NCBI RefSeq assembly: GCF_021729075.1
Contig: NZ_JAJSAQ010000004.1
Location: 62,001 to 126,000 of the forward strand
Direction: 5' to 3'
Origin: Microbulbifer guangxiensis
GTDB lineage: Bacteria > Pseudomonadota > Gammaproteobacteria > Pseudomonadales > Cellvibrionaceae
DNA length: 64,000 nucleotides
Shown here: positions 27,679-36,860 of the stretch, one piece after another
Layout of the letters: every line of letters begins with the position of its first letter
How positions within the stretch are numbered: the stretch's first letter is position 1
Translations under genes and position numbers: made by a program
The notes under the pieces: model-generated
Databases searched by the model: none
What the model saw: only the letters and a program-made list of their open reading frames with translations
Told to the model about the DNA's origin: nothing

Positions 27679-28590
27679 TCAGGAGTGGGCGCGGCGGTAA
27701 AACTGGGACTCGGCCCCAAATACGCCACAGGCCATACCGGCGGAGCGGCAGGCACGCAGCCATGCCCGCTCCCGCTGGCGGCGCACCGCAAGGCTGAGGA
27801 TACACACCGCTGAGGCCATGAAGAGTTGCAGTAATGCAGACGCCAGCACGTCGACACGCCCGCGGCCGCCAGCCAGTTTCTGCTGGGCCAGGGTAATACC
27901 GACGGAATACTTGCGGCGCGCCAACCAGTGCAGGTTGGCGCGAGACTCGGGAATATCCTCGTAGACTACGGCCTCGGCGCAATGGAAGATCGCAACCCCC
28001 TGCAGGGAGGCAGCGGTAAAGAACATCACGTCCTCCCCGCCGGCAAATGGACGCGACTCATCGAATCGCAACCCCAGCCTGCGCACTTCGGCCAGGGGGA
28101 TCAGCACATTGTTAGTGGCGCAATATGGCAGGCGCTCGCCGGTACGGCGCCGCTTGCGGGAGAAAAACATGTTGTAGTAGTCCGGCGCCGATGTGGGCAG
28201 CAGGCTGATCACACTGCCGCAAACCACCGCGCCCCCACCCGCACCTCGGGCAAAACTGTACAGTTTCTGTAGCCAGTCAGCGGCCACCCACTCGTCGTCA
28301 TCGATGAACACCAGGTAATCGGCACCCTTGGCCTGGGCCTCGTCGAGGCAGCGGTTGCGGGCAAAGGGGATACCGCGCCGGGGCTCGGCAGCGTAGCAGA
28401 TGGGCAGGGGAAAGCTGTTTTCCAGACCGCGGACCACGGAGAGGGCGCTCTGCCCGGGATCGTTGTCCACCACGGTGACGGACACCCGCACCGCATCCGG
28501 CAAGTCGACATGCGCGAGGCTTTCCAGCGCGCGGCCCAGCTCCCCGGGCCTCTGGCAAGTGCAGATACAGATGTCCAGCAGTGGTTGCAA
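27679..28590 (-). CDS. Family 2 glycosyltransferase
   Basis: This protein has about 303 residues. I chose the TTG at 28590, which has GGAG at a 6-base spacing; the TTG at 28596 would have none. The GT-A fold is clear: the N-terminal strand LLDICICTCQRPGELGRALE, VTVVDNDPG, GIPFARNRCLDEA and the metal-binding YLVFIDDDEWV (DDD). FAGGEDVMFFTA follows, and a hydrophobic C-terminal helix lies at about 262-280. It likely transfers a sugar in LPS core or O-antigen assembly at the cytoplasmic face. It lies 120 bp upstream of waaA on the same strand and is divergent from the next glycosyltransferase gene. Confidence 0.85.
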   Translation of the reverse strand: MQPLLDICICTCQRPGELGRALESLAHVDLPDAVRVSVTVVDNDPGQSALSVVRGLENSFPLPICYAAEPRRGIPFARNRCLDEAQAKGADYLVFIDDDEWVAADWLQKLYSFARGAGGGAVVCGSVISLLPTSAPDYYNMFFSRKRRRTGERLPYCATNNVLIPLAEVRRLGLRFDESRPFAGGEDVMFFTAASLQGVAIFHCAEAVVYEDIPESRANLHWLARRKYSVGITLAQQKLAGGRGRVDVLASALLQLFMASAVCILSLAVRRQRERAWLRACRSAGMACGVFGAESQFYRRAHS

Positions 28591-28685
28591 CGTCAACTCC
28601 AGTCACCGGCCAAATCCCGGCAGGCAGCGGCAATGTTCGCCGGGCGGGAAATTCTGGCAGCCTATACCCCATCGACAGGGATGTC

Positions 28686-28691
28686 TATAAT
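28686..28691 (+). promoter_or_regulatory. Possible -10 element for the GT4-yrbL genes
   Basis: A perfect TATAAT occurs in the 230-bp divergent gap, 130 bp before the GT4 start. No good -35 hexamer is at the right distance, so confidence is low. Confidence 0.3.
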
Positions 28692-28820
28692 GCCCAGCTT
28701 TGCTTCGCCGTGGGTGACAACCTCCCGGAAACCGCTGCACCGGGATCACTGCGCGAAGCCTGTGGGGGCCCGGGACTGATCCGGCGCCACCTGCCCAGGC
28801 AAGGCTAATGTGAGGCCCCG

Positions 28821-29936
28821 ATGAAAGTCATGCAGTTGCTGCCAGCGCTGAATTCCGGTGGCGTCGAGCGCGGCACGCTGGACCTCGCCCGCGCGCTGGT
28901 CGCTGCGGGGCATGATTCCATCGTCGTCTCTAATGGCGGCAGAATGGTGGAACAGCTCGAACTGGAGGGCTCCCGCCATGTATCCGCCCCCATCCACCGC
29001 AAGTCGCTGCTGAGCCTGCGCCAGGTGCGCCCGCTGCGACAGCTGATCCTCGCCGAGCAACCGGACATCCTCCACGTGCGTTCCCGCATACCGGCCTGGC
29101 TCACCTATTTCGCCTGGAAAAAACTCGACCTACGCCAGCGGCCCCGGCTGGTCAGCACCGCCCACGGGCTCTACTCGATCAACCGCTACAGCGCCATCAT
29201 GGCGAGCAGCGAACAGGTCATCGCCATTTCCCGCTGTGTCCGCGATTACCTGACCGCCAATTACAGCCGCCACCTGCAGCGCCCCCCGGAAGTCATTTAC
29301 CGCGGGGTGGACACCGCCGAGTTCTCCCCGGGCCTGACCCCACCGGCAGGTTGGCGGGAATCCGTGGAGTCCGAGTTCCCCGCGCTGCGTGACAAGCGCT
29401 GGCTGCTGCTGCCCGGCCGCCTGACCCGCTGGAAAGGCCAGGAAGATTTCCTTCGACTGCTGGCCGACCTCGAGCGCGATGACCTGCACGGCGTGGTGCT
29501 GGGCGGTGCCGAGCCGAACAAACAGCACTACGAACAAGAGCTGCGCCAGCAGGCTGAGGAGCTCGGCCTGCAGGAGCGGGTCTCTTTCGTCGGCCAGCGC
29601 AGCGATATCCGCTACTGGTACAGCGCCTCAGCCCTTGTGTACAACCTGTCCAAGCGCCCCGAACCCTTCGGTCGCACCGTGATTGAGGCCGCGGCCATCG
29701 GAACGCCGGTGGTTGGCTACGATATCGGTGGCCCGGCGGAGTCCCTGGAGGCGTGCTTCCCGCAGGGACTGGTGCCCGACGGGGATATCCAGGCGCTGAA
29801 AAACAAGACCCTCGAGTTGCTTGACAGCGACGCGCGCCCGGTGCTGCAGGAGGAATTCACCCTGAAAGCCCAGGCCGAGCGGACCATGGCGCTTTACGAG
29901 CGCTTGCTCGCGGAAAGATCGGGGAGGAATGTGTGA
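28821..29936 (+). CDS. Family 4 glycosyltransferase (GT-B fold)
   Basis: This 371-residue protein begins MKVMQLLPALNSGGVERGTL, the N-terminal glycine-rich loop of GT4 enzymes. HVRSRIPAWLTYFAW, VIAISRCVRDYL and the interdomain VIYRGVDTAEFSPG follow. In the C-terminal Rossmann domain are LLLPGRLTRWKGQEDFL, VSFVGQRSDIRYWYSASALV and the donor-binding EPFGRTVIEAAAIGTPVVGY (EX7E motif). It is probably a hexosyltransferase of LPS core or O-antigen synthesis. Its stop overlaps the start of the YrbL-like gene by 3 bp, so the two are coupled. Confidence 0.9.
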   Translation: MKVMQLLPALNSGGVERGTLDLARALVAAGHDSIVVSNGGRMVEQLELEGSRHVSAPIHRKSLLSLRQVRPLRQLILAEQPDILHVRSRIPAWLTYFAWKKLDLRQRPRLVSTAHGLYSINRYSAIMASSEQVIAISRCVRDYLTANYSRHLQRPPEVIYRGVDTAEFSPGLTPPAGWRESVESEFPALRDKRWLLLPGRLTRWKGQEDFLRLLADLERDDLHGVVLGGAEPNKQHYEQELRQQAEELGLQERVSFVGQRSDIRYWYSASALVYNLSKRPEPFGRTVIEAAAIGTPVVGYDIGGPAESLEACFPQGLVPDGDIQALKNKTLELLDSDARPVLQEEFTLKAQAERTMALYERLLAERSGRNV

Positions 29937-30598
29937 TCGATCTCTCCGGACAGTCTCCCTTTGCCAGCGGCGGCAACCGCCACTGCTTCCGGCACCCCCA
30001 GGATTCGGGAAAATGCGTCAAGGTGATGCGCACCGGCCGGATCGAGGAACTGCGCCGCCGTGCGCCCTGGTACAAACGACTCGCGGGCAACCGCCGGTTT
30101 GATGACAACCTGCGCGAACAGGATGGCTACCGGCAGCGGGCGCTGCGTAATGCCGGGGAGGCGAGCAATGCCTGGCGGCACCTGGCCCGCTGGTATGGCA
30201 TCGAGGCGACCTCCGAGGGACCGGCTGCGGTCACCGAGCTGGTTACCGACGAGCACGGCCAGCCGGCCATGACCCTTGAGCGTTACCTGCAATGCAACGG
30301 GCTCGACGAGACGATTGAGGCGGCTCTGCATCGCTTTGCCCGGTGGCTGCGGGAAACCGGCCTGCTGACCAAGAACATCCTGCCCCACAATCTGGTGATC
30401 CGCGAGGAGACCGGTCAGCCGGAACTCGTCCTGATCGATGGCATCGGCTGCGCCGCCTTCCTGCCGCTGGCGGAATATTTCCCCCACTCCCGCAAGCGCT
30501 ATATCCAGAGGCGGATCGAGCGGATGTGGCGGCGCATCCGCTGGGAAATCTCCGACCGCAACATCACCTGGAAGGAGGCGGAGCGCGGCAACTCCTAG
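29933..30598 (+). CDS. YrbL-family protein (PhoP regulatory network protein-like)
   Basis: This 221-residue protein starts at GTG 29933 with GGGGAGG just upstream. YrbL-type hallmarks are the opening [27 protein letters not shown], the kinase-like segment [16 protein letters not shown] and [14 protein letters not shown]. The C-terminus is very basic ([20 protein letters not shown]). The fold is related to protein/sugar kinases of the WaaP type, and YrbL family members often occur among LPS genes. It is translationally coupled to the preceding GT4 gene. A role in phosphorylating LPS core sugar is possible but not demonstrated by the sequence. Confidence 0.85.
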   Translation: MIDLSGQSPFASGGNRHCFRHPQDSGKCVKVMRTGRIEELRRRAPWYKRLAGNRRFDDNLREQDGYRQRALRNAGEASNAWRHLARWYGIEATSEGPAAVTELVTDEHGQPAMTLERYLQCNGLDETIEAALHRFARWLRETGLLTKNILPHNLVIREETGQPELVLIDGIGCAAFLPLAEYFPHSRKRYIQRRIERMWRRIRWEISDRNITWKEAERGNS

Positions 30599-30744
30599 GT
30601 ACCGTCACTCCCCCCCCGCCCCCTCCCGAACACGCGGGATGGCCCCATCTTCGTCCGGCGTCCATACTGATCAGTCAAGGAATGACAAAGCTGTGGCAAT
30701 TGCTGCCGCCAATACCCAGCTCGCTGAAAGGGCTCTCCAGAATC

Positions 30745-32163
30745 ATGATTCTGCCCGTGATAATGGCCGGGGGCTCCGGCTCCCGCTTGTGGCCGCTCTC
30801 CCGCCAGCTCTATCCGAAACAGTTCCTGCCCCTGTGCGGTGACCAGACCATGCTGCAGCAGACCTGCGCCCGCCTCGCAGGGCTCGAGCACCTGCCGCCC
30901 CTGATCGTCTGCGGAGAGGAACACCGGTTCACCGTGGCCGAGCAACTGCGCGCGAGCAGACAGCCCCACGGCGCCATTCTGTTGGAGCCGGCCGGGCGCA
31001 ACACGGCACCGGCGGTGGCCCTGGCCGCACTGCACAGCCTGGCTTCCGGCGAAGGCGATCCGCTGCTGCTGGTACTGGCCGCCGACCACGCCATCCGCGA
31101 TACTGCCGCCTTCCTGCAGGCTGCTTCCCACGCCAGTCATTTTGCCAGCCAGGGCGCACTCGTTACCTTCGGCATCCTGCCCACCGCGCCGGAAACCGGC
31201 TATGGCTACATTCGCCGGGGCAGCGAAATACACGCCCAGGAGCACGCGGCTTTCAGAGTGGACAAGTTTGTCGAAAAACCCGACACCACCACCGCGGAGA
31301 AATACCAGCAAAGCGGCGAGTACCTGTGGAACAGCGGCATGTTCCTGTTTCGTGCCAGCCGCTATGTGGAAGAACTGGGCAAACATCGACCTGATATTTT
31401 GAGCGCCTGCGAACGGGCGATGGCAAAAGCATCGCAGGATGCGGATTTTATCAGGCCCGGGAAAAGCGCATTTCTCGAGAGCCCCGAAGATTCAATCGAT
31501 TACGCCGTGATGGAAAAGACCCACGATGCGGTCGTGGTGCCCCTCGATTGCGGCTGGAGTGACGTGGGCTCATGGTCCGCACTCTGGGAGATCTCCGACA
31601 AAGATGAACTGGGCAATACGACCGACGGCGATGTCATCCTCTACGACAGCCGAAACTGTTACGTGCAGAATGATCGCAAGCTCATTGCGCTTATCGGTCT
31701 CGACAACCTGGTGGTGGTGGAGAGCGACGATGCCATCATGGTGGCCGCCAAAGATCGTGTGCAGGATGTAAAAAAGGTGGTCGAGAGGCTGAAGTCGGAA
31801 AACCGACCGGAGGCCATGGTGCACCGCAAGGTCTACCGCCCCTGGGGCTACTACGATTCAGTGGATGCCGGCGAGCGATTCCAGGTCAAGAGGATCGTGG
31901 TGAACCCCGGCGCCCAGCTGAGCCTGCAGATGCACCATCACCGGGCCGAGCACTGGGTGGTGGTCTCCGGCACTGCGCGGGTGACCTGTGGTGAACAGCA
32001 GATGCTCTTGAGCGAGAACCAGTCCACCTATATTCCCCTCGGCGTGAAGCATCGGCTGGAGAACCCGGGCAGCATCCCGCTGGAGCTGATCGAGGTGCAG
32101 TCCGGCTCGTATCTGGGCGAGGACGATATCGTTCGCTTCGAAGACAGGTACTCCCGTTCCTGA
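30745..32163 (+). CDS. manC: Mannose-1-phosphate guanylyltransferase / mannose-6-phosphate isomerase
   Basis: This protein has 472 residues from ATG 30745, which gives the family N-terminus [20 protein letters not shown]. An in-frame ATG at 30682 would add 21 residues. The guanylyltransferase domain (about 1-285) has the pyrophosphorylase signature [35 protein letters not shown] and FVEKPD. The C-terminal cupin isomerase domain shows the metal-binding [20 protein letters not shown] and [14 protein letters not shown]. It makes GDP-mannose for surface polysaccharide. The gene lies 146 bp after the yrbL-like gene and ends 34 bp before a convergent GT4 gene. Confidence 0.95.
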   Translation: MILPVIMAGGSGSRLWPLSRQLYPKQFLPLCGDQTMLQQTCARLAGLEHLPPLIVCGEEHRFTVAEQLRASRQPHGAILLEPAGRNTAPAVALAALHSLASGEGDPLLLVLAADHAIRDTAAFLQAASHASHFASQGALVTFGILPTAPETGYGYIRRGSEIHAQEHAAFRVDKFVEKPDTTTAEKYQQSGEYLWNSGMFLFRASRYVEELGKHRPDILSACERAMAKASQDADFIRPGKSAFLESPEDSIDYAVMEKTHDAVVVPLDCGWSDVGSWSALWEISDKDELGNTTDGDVILYDSRNCYVQNDRKLIALIGLDNLVVVESDDAIMVAAKDRVQDVKKVVERLKSENRPEAMVHRKVYRPWGYYDSVDAGERFQVKRIVVNPGAQLSLQMHHHRAEHWVVVSGTARVTCGEQQMLLSENQSTYIPLGVKHRLENPGSIPLELIEVQSGSYLGEDDIVRFEDRYSRS

Positions 32164-32197
32164 ACCCACCCCTGCGCGCCCGCGTCTGATGCGATAC

Positions 32198-33295
32198 CTA
32201 ACGCAGCGCGCCGAGGAACTGCTCAACGGCGTTGCGCCACTGCCCCTCTCCACGGGCAAGGGCGGCGGCATTTTCTCCCATGCGCCGGAGACGTCCGGGA
32301 TCATCCAGCAGCGACAGGAGATGGGCGGTGACATCCGCCTGGTCGGCGGCATCACACAGCAGCCCGGTCTCTCCCTCGATCACTGCATCGGCAGCTCCGC
32401 CCTCGCGGCCCGCCAGCGCCGGCACCCCATACCAGTTGGCCTCGCGATACACGATGCCGAATCCCTCTACCGAGTCCCCCTCGCGACGCGCCGGCATCAC
32501 AAACAGGTCTGCCCGGGAAAACCAGGCGGCCTTTTCTGCATCACTCACGGCGCCAGCGAAGTGCACACAGTCCGCAACCCCCTCGGCAGCGGCGAGCGCT
32601 TCCAGCCGGGGACGGTCACTGCCCTTGCCCGCCACCACATACAGCACCTGCGGATGATGCCTGCGCACCTCCGGCAGCGCCCGGATCACCGCATCCACCC
32701 CTTTGCGGGGCTCCAGACGCGCCAGCGTCAGCAGCAGCGGTTCCCGCCCGGCGATCACTTTGTCCAGTGCTGACAGCGCCTGTGGCTGAGCCTCCGGCTG
32801 GGCATCGATGGGTGGATTGATGACGATCAGGCGCGATTCATCTTCCAGATAAGGGCGCACCAGGCCGGCGGTGTAGGCGGAGTTGGCGATCACGCTATCG
32901 GCCGCGGCCAGCGCTTTCCGGATCCGTGCACGCTTGGCATCACTGGGGTGGGCGGGAAACTCCATACCGTGAGCGAGCACCGCCAGCGGCACTTTCAGGC
33001 CTGCGAGAAGCTCGGCGCTTTTCCAGGAGTCCGCAAAAACGCCTTCGACTCCTCCGGCACGAACTGCAGATCGCACGGCACTCGCCTTGCGCCGGCGACG
33101 CCACAGTTTCCAGCCGCCGAAGAAACGTACCTCGTAGGCTCCGGCTGCGGCATCCTCGCCCCCCCCGACCCGATCGGCCAGCACCCGCACCTCGTTACCG
33201 GCGCGGCCGATGTTGTCCGCCAGCCCCGCCATCAGGTTTTCGATACCGCCGCGCCGGGGTGGGAAACACTGGGTCGAAATCAGGATCATGCTCAC
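32198..33295 (-). CDS. Family 4 glycosyltransferase
   Basis: This 365-residue GT-B enzyme has N-terminal STQCFPPRRGGIENLMAGLA, the hinge region VIANSAYTAGLVRPYL and LIVINPPIDAQPE. In the second domain are LLTLARLEPRKGVDAVIRAL, YVVAGKGSDRPRLEALA and the donor-site EGFGIVYREANWYGVPALAG (E..G.....E). It probably acts in LPS/O-antigen assembly. The start could be ATG 33295 or ATG 33289. It follows an ELM1-family gene by 15 bp, so these two form a minus-strand pair inside an otherwise plus-strand cluster. Confidence 0.9.
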   Translation of the reverse strand: MSMILISTQCFPPRRGGIENLMAGLADNIGRAGNEVRVLADRVGGGEDAAAGAYEVRFFGGWKLWRRRRKASAVRSAVRAGGVEGVFADSWKSAELLAGLKVPLAVLAHGMEFPAHPSDAKRARIRKALAAADSVIANSAYTAGLVRPYLEDESRLIVINPPIDAQPEAQPQALSALDKVIAGREPLLLTLARLEPRKGVDAVIRALPEVRRHHPQVLYVVAGKGSDRPRLEALAAAEGVADCVHFAGAVSDAEKAAWFSRADLFVMPARREGDSVEGFGIVYREANWYGVPALAGREGGAADAVIEGETGLLCDAADQADVTAHLLSLLDDPGRLRRMGENAAALARGEGQWRNAVEQFLGALR

Positions 33296-33310
33296 CTCAA
33301 CAGCGCATGC

Positions 33311-34204
33311 TCAATCAGCCAGGTGTCCGCTGCGGCGCAGCAGTGCACGCGCACAGAGGACTTCCTGGGCCAGGGGATCCCGCGGCGGCCCCACCGGGAC
33401 TGCAACATCCTCCACACGGTCGGTCAGCCGCTGCTGATCCACCAGCCTCTGTACCGCGGCGCGCACCTTGTTGGCCCGCCGGCGGCTCGGCAATGTGATG
33501 ACCCCGACCCGCGCCTCGCTCTGCAGGGCTTCGAAGATCATCGACACACTGTCGCCGGTGACCCAGACCTGCTCCGACTCTGCCAGCTGCCCAGCAAGCC
33601 AACCGGGTGGGCATTCGCGCCAGTCACAGATGGTAGCGGATCCGGCCGGCAGGCCCTCGAGGCTGCCTGCCGGTGTGCGCCGGCTATCGGACAGGGTCCA
33701 GTCCAGGGGCTCGGACAGCAGGCGCTGCAGGCTACCGTGTACAGCGCTCGCATCCCAGTTGAAGTGCTTGCTCGGCCCGCCCAGCAGGATCAGCCCCTTG
33801 CCCGGGCGGCGCTGCCCCCGCGGCAGCGGTTCGGTCAGGGCGCCCTGGCTGAGGATCACACTCTCCAGCGGAGGCGGACGGTCATGCTCGGGGATGATGG
33901 CGAAATCGAACCAGTGCAGCGGCAGCGACGGGCGCATCACCACCACACTGCGACCACCGTAGTAGCGGCGCGCAAACAACACCGACCAGTGGCTGCGATG
34001 GCCGGCGCCGAGAATAAAGTCCGGCTGCGGCAGTGCGTCCAATTGCCGGTCGAGACCGCGCAGCAGGAGCTTGCCGGGACGGGTAGCGGGGATATCGTGA
34101 CACTCAACCTCGCGACCGCAGGTACGCAGACCGCTGACCAGCGCCGCCGTCTGCTTTTCGTGGGCGCGATTACCGTCGAGAAAACGCCAGACCGTCAGTC
34201 GCAA
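33311..34204 (-). CDS. ELM1/GtrOC1-family putative glycosyltransferase
   Basis: From the TTG at 34204 the protein has 297 residues and begins LRLTVWRFLDGNRAHEKQTA, which matches the usual start of the ELM1 family (nucleoside-diphosphate-sugar epimerase-like, COG3660). A longer frame to TTG 34327 adds unconserved residues. Family segments include PDFILGAGHRSHWSVLFARR, VVVMRPSLPLHWFDFAIIPE, LILLGGPSKHFNWD and VWVTGDSVSMIFEAL. The last, with its TGDS motif, resembles GT-B donor sites. Bacterial members are found with LPS genes. The enzymatic role is not established, and the rare start codon suggests low expression. Confidence 0.82.
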   Translation of the reverse strand: MRLTVWRFLDGNRAHEKQTAALVSGLRTCGREVECHDIPATRPGKLLLRGLDRQLDALPQPDFILGAGHRSHWSVLFARRYYGGRSVVVMRPSLPLHWFDFAIIPEHDRPPPLESVILSQGALTEPLPRGQRRPGKGLILLGGPSKHFNWDASAVHGSLQRLLSEPLDWTLSDSRRTPAGSLEGLPAGSATICDWRECPPGWLAGQLAESEQVWVTGDSVSMIFEALQSEARVGVITLPSRRRANKVRAAVQRLVDQQRLTDRVEDVAVPVGPPRDPLAQEVLCARALLRRSGHLAD

Positions 34205-34539
34205 ATGGAGAACCCCGACTCTAGAGATTGGTGTAGAGATTGGTAGTGGGCCGCCGGCCGCGGGAGCCAATGCTACCCGATCACCCTGTACTATAGAACC
34301 GGTCACAGGGGCCGCTATTGTGCTCAACCGCTACCCGGCGGGGAACCGCTCTTCCTCACCGGCTGCCAAATGGACGTCTTCCGCGCGCCGCCGGTATAAT
34401 CCCGACCCAGTATCGACGCCGAACACTTGACCCTTGCCGGCTTTTGCCGAGTCTCGCCGACTAAAGCAGGGAAAGGCCGGAGCAGCAGTACGGCACCCTA
34501 TGCGGCGTTTTACCCGTTCATCCAGTGTTACCCACCCCT
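34205..34539. other. 335-bp divergent intergenic region in the LPS cluster
   Basis: There is no coding region that I can support beyond a poorly conserved upstream extension of the ELM1-family frame. It holds a plausible plus-strand promoter at 34371-34400. On the minus strand a TATAGT occurs near 34290, which could serve the ELM1-family and GT4 pair. Confidence 0.5.
34371..34400 (+). promoter_or_regulatory. Probable promoter of the O-antigen ligase/ugd operon
   Basis: A perfect -10 TATAAT (34395-34400) has TGGACG 18 bases upstream (34371-34376), a 4-of-6 match to TTGACA. It would give a leader of about 130 nt before the glycosyltransferase at 34540, the first of three plus-strand genes. Confidence 0.5.
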
Positions 34540-35556
34540 ATGCGTATCATCCACGTCGACAATCACCAGCAGCGCAAATATGGCCACACCTCGGTCAGCT
34601 GGGCGCTCAAACTGTATAGCGGGCTGATTCGCGCCGGGCACAATGTGCTCGCGTTCAGCGACCGGGATGTAGCCGCATTCGAGGCACCCTTCCGTATTCG
34701 CGAACTGGTCAGCCGCAAGAAGGTTAACCAGCGCCTGCTGCAGAGCGTGGAGGCGTTCGAGCCGGACCTGGTGATCTTCGGTCACTGTGACCTGATTGAC
34801 AACGAGACCTTTGCCGAGATCCGCCGGCTGCGCCCGCAGACCGTGATCGCCGCCTGCAACAACGACCCGCTGTTCGTGCCGCGCAATTCAGACAACATCG
34901 CCAGGCGCTGCGAGATCGCCGATGCCATGTTTGTCTCCACCGGCGTCGAGGACCTGAAGCGCTATGAGGGCAAGCGGGCCAGTCTCTGGCATATGCCCAA
35001 CCCGGTCGACCCATCAGTGGAGACAGCCGATTGCAGCGCGCACAGCGACCTGGAAGTGGACCTGCTGTTCTGCAGCAAGGCCCAGGCGTATACCGAGCGC
35101 GGCAAAATCGTCCAGTACCTGAAGGACAACCTGCCGGCTGATTTGAACTTCCGCACCCCGGGCATGTACGACCAACCGACCCTGTGGGGCCGCGACTACG
35201 ATCACATCCTCGCCAACAGCAAGATGGGCCTGAACCTGAATCGGCAGGAGGGATTCCACTGGTACTCCTCGGCGCGCATGGCACAGCTGGCCGGCAATGG
35301 CCTGCTGGTGTTCACCCACGCGGGGGCGCGCTTCGATGAGTTCATGCCGGCGGAGACGCTGGTCTATTTCGACAGTGAGGAATCTCTGCTGCAGCGGATT
35401 GTCGAATTCCATTCGGACGACGACAAACGCCGGGATTGGGCCGGCCGCTGCCGGGAATTCTTCCACCGGGAAATCAACAACACCCTGTACGCCCAGTACA
35501 TCGTCGAGACCTCGATGAACCTGCCGTACAGCCACAACTATGTGTGGATCAAATAA
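34540..35556 (+). CDS. Glycosyltransferase, CgeB/group-1-like
   Basis: This protein has 338 residues from ATG 34540; a GTG at 34525 is possible and neither has a clear ribosome site. The N-terminal half (MRIIHVDNHQQRKYGHTSVS, DLVIFGHCDLIDNETFAEIR) resembles DUF3880-type domains. The C-terminal half has the spore-protein-CgeB/Glyco_trans_1_2 pattern: ILANSKMGLNLNRQEGFHWY, RMAQLAGNGLLVFTHAGARF and SLLQRIVEFHSDDDKRR. It is likely a sugar transferase acting on LPS or exopolysaccharide. The following O-antigen ligase gene starts 2 bp after its stop. Confidence 0.82.
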   Translation: MRIIHVDNHQQRKYGHTSVSWALKLYSGLIRAGHNVLAFSDRDVAAFEAPFRIRELVSRKKVNQRLLQSVEAFEPDLVIFGHCDLIDNETFAEIRRLRPQTVIAACNNDPLFVPRNSDNIARRCEIADAMFVSTGVEDLKRYEGKRASLWHMPNPVDPSVETADCSAHSDLEVDLLFCSKAQAYTERGKIVQYLKDNLPADLNFRTPGMYDQPTLWGRDYDHILANSKMGLNLNRQEGFHWYSSARMAQLAGNGLLVFTHAGARFDEFMPAETLVYFDSEESLLQRIVEFHSDDDKRRDWAGRCREFFHREINNTLYAQYIVETSMNLPYSHNYVWIK

Positions 35557-35558
35557 TC

Positions 35559-36860
35559 ATGTCTGGATGTAGCAGTAACCCCCATCCGCTTCACGAACTT
35601 TACCGCCAGCCTGAGTCCCGCTGGGTCACCGGGCTCATCCGTTTTGCCAGCGCCAGCCTGTTACTGATGCTGGTCGGCTTCCATCTGCTGCCCGATGTGG
35701 GTCGCCTGCAGACGGTGTTCTACCTGACCCTGTTACCGGCCACCTTGTTGCTACTGGCCTGGCGGCGGGACTGGGCATTCCTGCGCAGCTGGCAGTTCGC
35801 CTGTTTTATCAGCGTGCCCCTGATACTGGCAGTCTCCACGCTGTGGGCCGACAATACGACGGCCACGGTGGAGCGCGATATCAGCTTCTACTTCAAGGTC
35901 CTTGCCTACTTCGTGCTGTTTTACTGCGCGCTGTTTCTGGTGATGGAGCAGCGCGGCGACGGGATGCTGCACCGCTGGCTGCGCTGGCTGATTGTGCTCG
36001 GTACGGTCTCCTGCGCCGCCTCGCTGGTGGTGTATGGCCTCGATGGCGGCTTCCGCAAGCTGTACCGCATCGGCGGCATCTCGATGCAGAACAATATCGA
36101 CAAGACCGCCATGCTCTACGGCTTCCATGTGCTGTTCTGCTGTTACGGTCTGTCACTGGATTCCCGCCGCTGGCGCGCACTGTCCTGGCTGGGACTGGGC
36201 CTCGGCTGCGTCTATATCGTCGTCTCGCAGACCAAGATCCCGATTGTGATGGCCGCCTTCGCCATCTGCCTGGCCGCGGTGGTGAGCCACTCGAAAGTCC
36301 TGCGGGTGCTGGTGATACTGGGCGCGGTTGCAGTCCTGCCGGCAGCCTACCTGCTCCTGTACGGCGACCTGCCGCTGCTGCACCGCGGTGCCGCCTATTC
36401 CATTCGCCTGGAGCTGTGGGCCAAGAGCCTGGAAGGGTTTCTGCAGTCGCCGTGGATCGGCAGCGGCCTGGTACACAAGCAGTTCATCGAACTGGACCAT
36501 GTGCTGCCCCACCCGCACAATTATTTATTAGACGTGGCCCGCTTCGCCGGTCTGGTGGGCGTCGCCGCCTGCCTGTGGCAGCTGCTCGCCATCGCCTTTA
36601 TCGGCCTGCGCCGCGATCAGCTGCTCAGCTGGGTGCCGGGCATTTACCTGGTCTGGTTCGGCTTCGGCGCCCTCGCCATGCTGATCTACGCCCAGCAGCC
36701 GCTGGTCAAACCCAGCTATATCTGGATCTTCTACTGGATCCCGCTGGCAGTCCTGCTGGTGCGCAACCAGCTGGCCTGTCCCGCAGAGAAAACTGCCCCG
36801 GACAGCCAGCAAGAACTTTCAAAAATCAGTAATCATCAAACCCTAGAGTCCCACGGATGA
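35559..36860 (+). CDS. O-antigen ligase family membrane protein (WaaL/Wzy-like)
   Basis: This protein has 433 residues from ATG 35559. It is polytopic, with about ten or more hydrophobic segments from residue 27 to the C-terminus. The Wzy_C/O-antigen-ligase landmark is a large periplasmic loop after the middle helices, with [20 protein letters not shown] and [13 protein letters not shown], then [20 protein letters not shown], where the HPHN resembles the conserved PHN/HSH of WaaL ligases. It would join O-antigen or another lipid-linked glycan to lipid A-core at the periplasmic face. Ligase versus polymerase cannot be decided here. Its stop overlaps the ugd start by 4 bp. Confidence 0.87.
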   Translation: MSGCSSNPHPLHELYRQPESRWVTGLIRFASASLLLMLVGFHLLPDVGRLQTVFYLTLLPATLLLLAWRRDWAFLRSWQFACFISVPLILAVSTLWADNTTATVERDISFYFKVLAYFVLFYCALFLVMEQRGDGMLHRWLRWLIVLGTVSCAASLVVYGLDGGFRKLYRIGGISMQNNIDKTAMLYGFHVLFCCYGLSLDSRRWRALSWLGLGLGCVYIVVSQTKIPIVMAAFAICLAAVVSHSKVLRVLVILGAVAVLPAAYLLLYGDLPLLHRGAAYSIRLELWAKSLEGFLQSPWIGSGLVHKQFIELDHVLPHPHNYLLDVARFAGLVGVAACLWQLLAIAFIGLRRDQLLSWVPGIYLVWFGFGALAMLIYAQQPLVKPSYIWIFYWIPLAVLLVRNQLACPAEKTAPDSQQELSKISNHQTLESHG

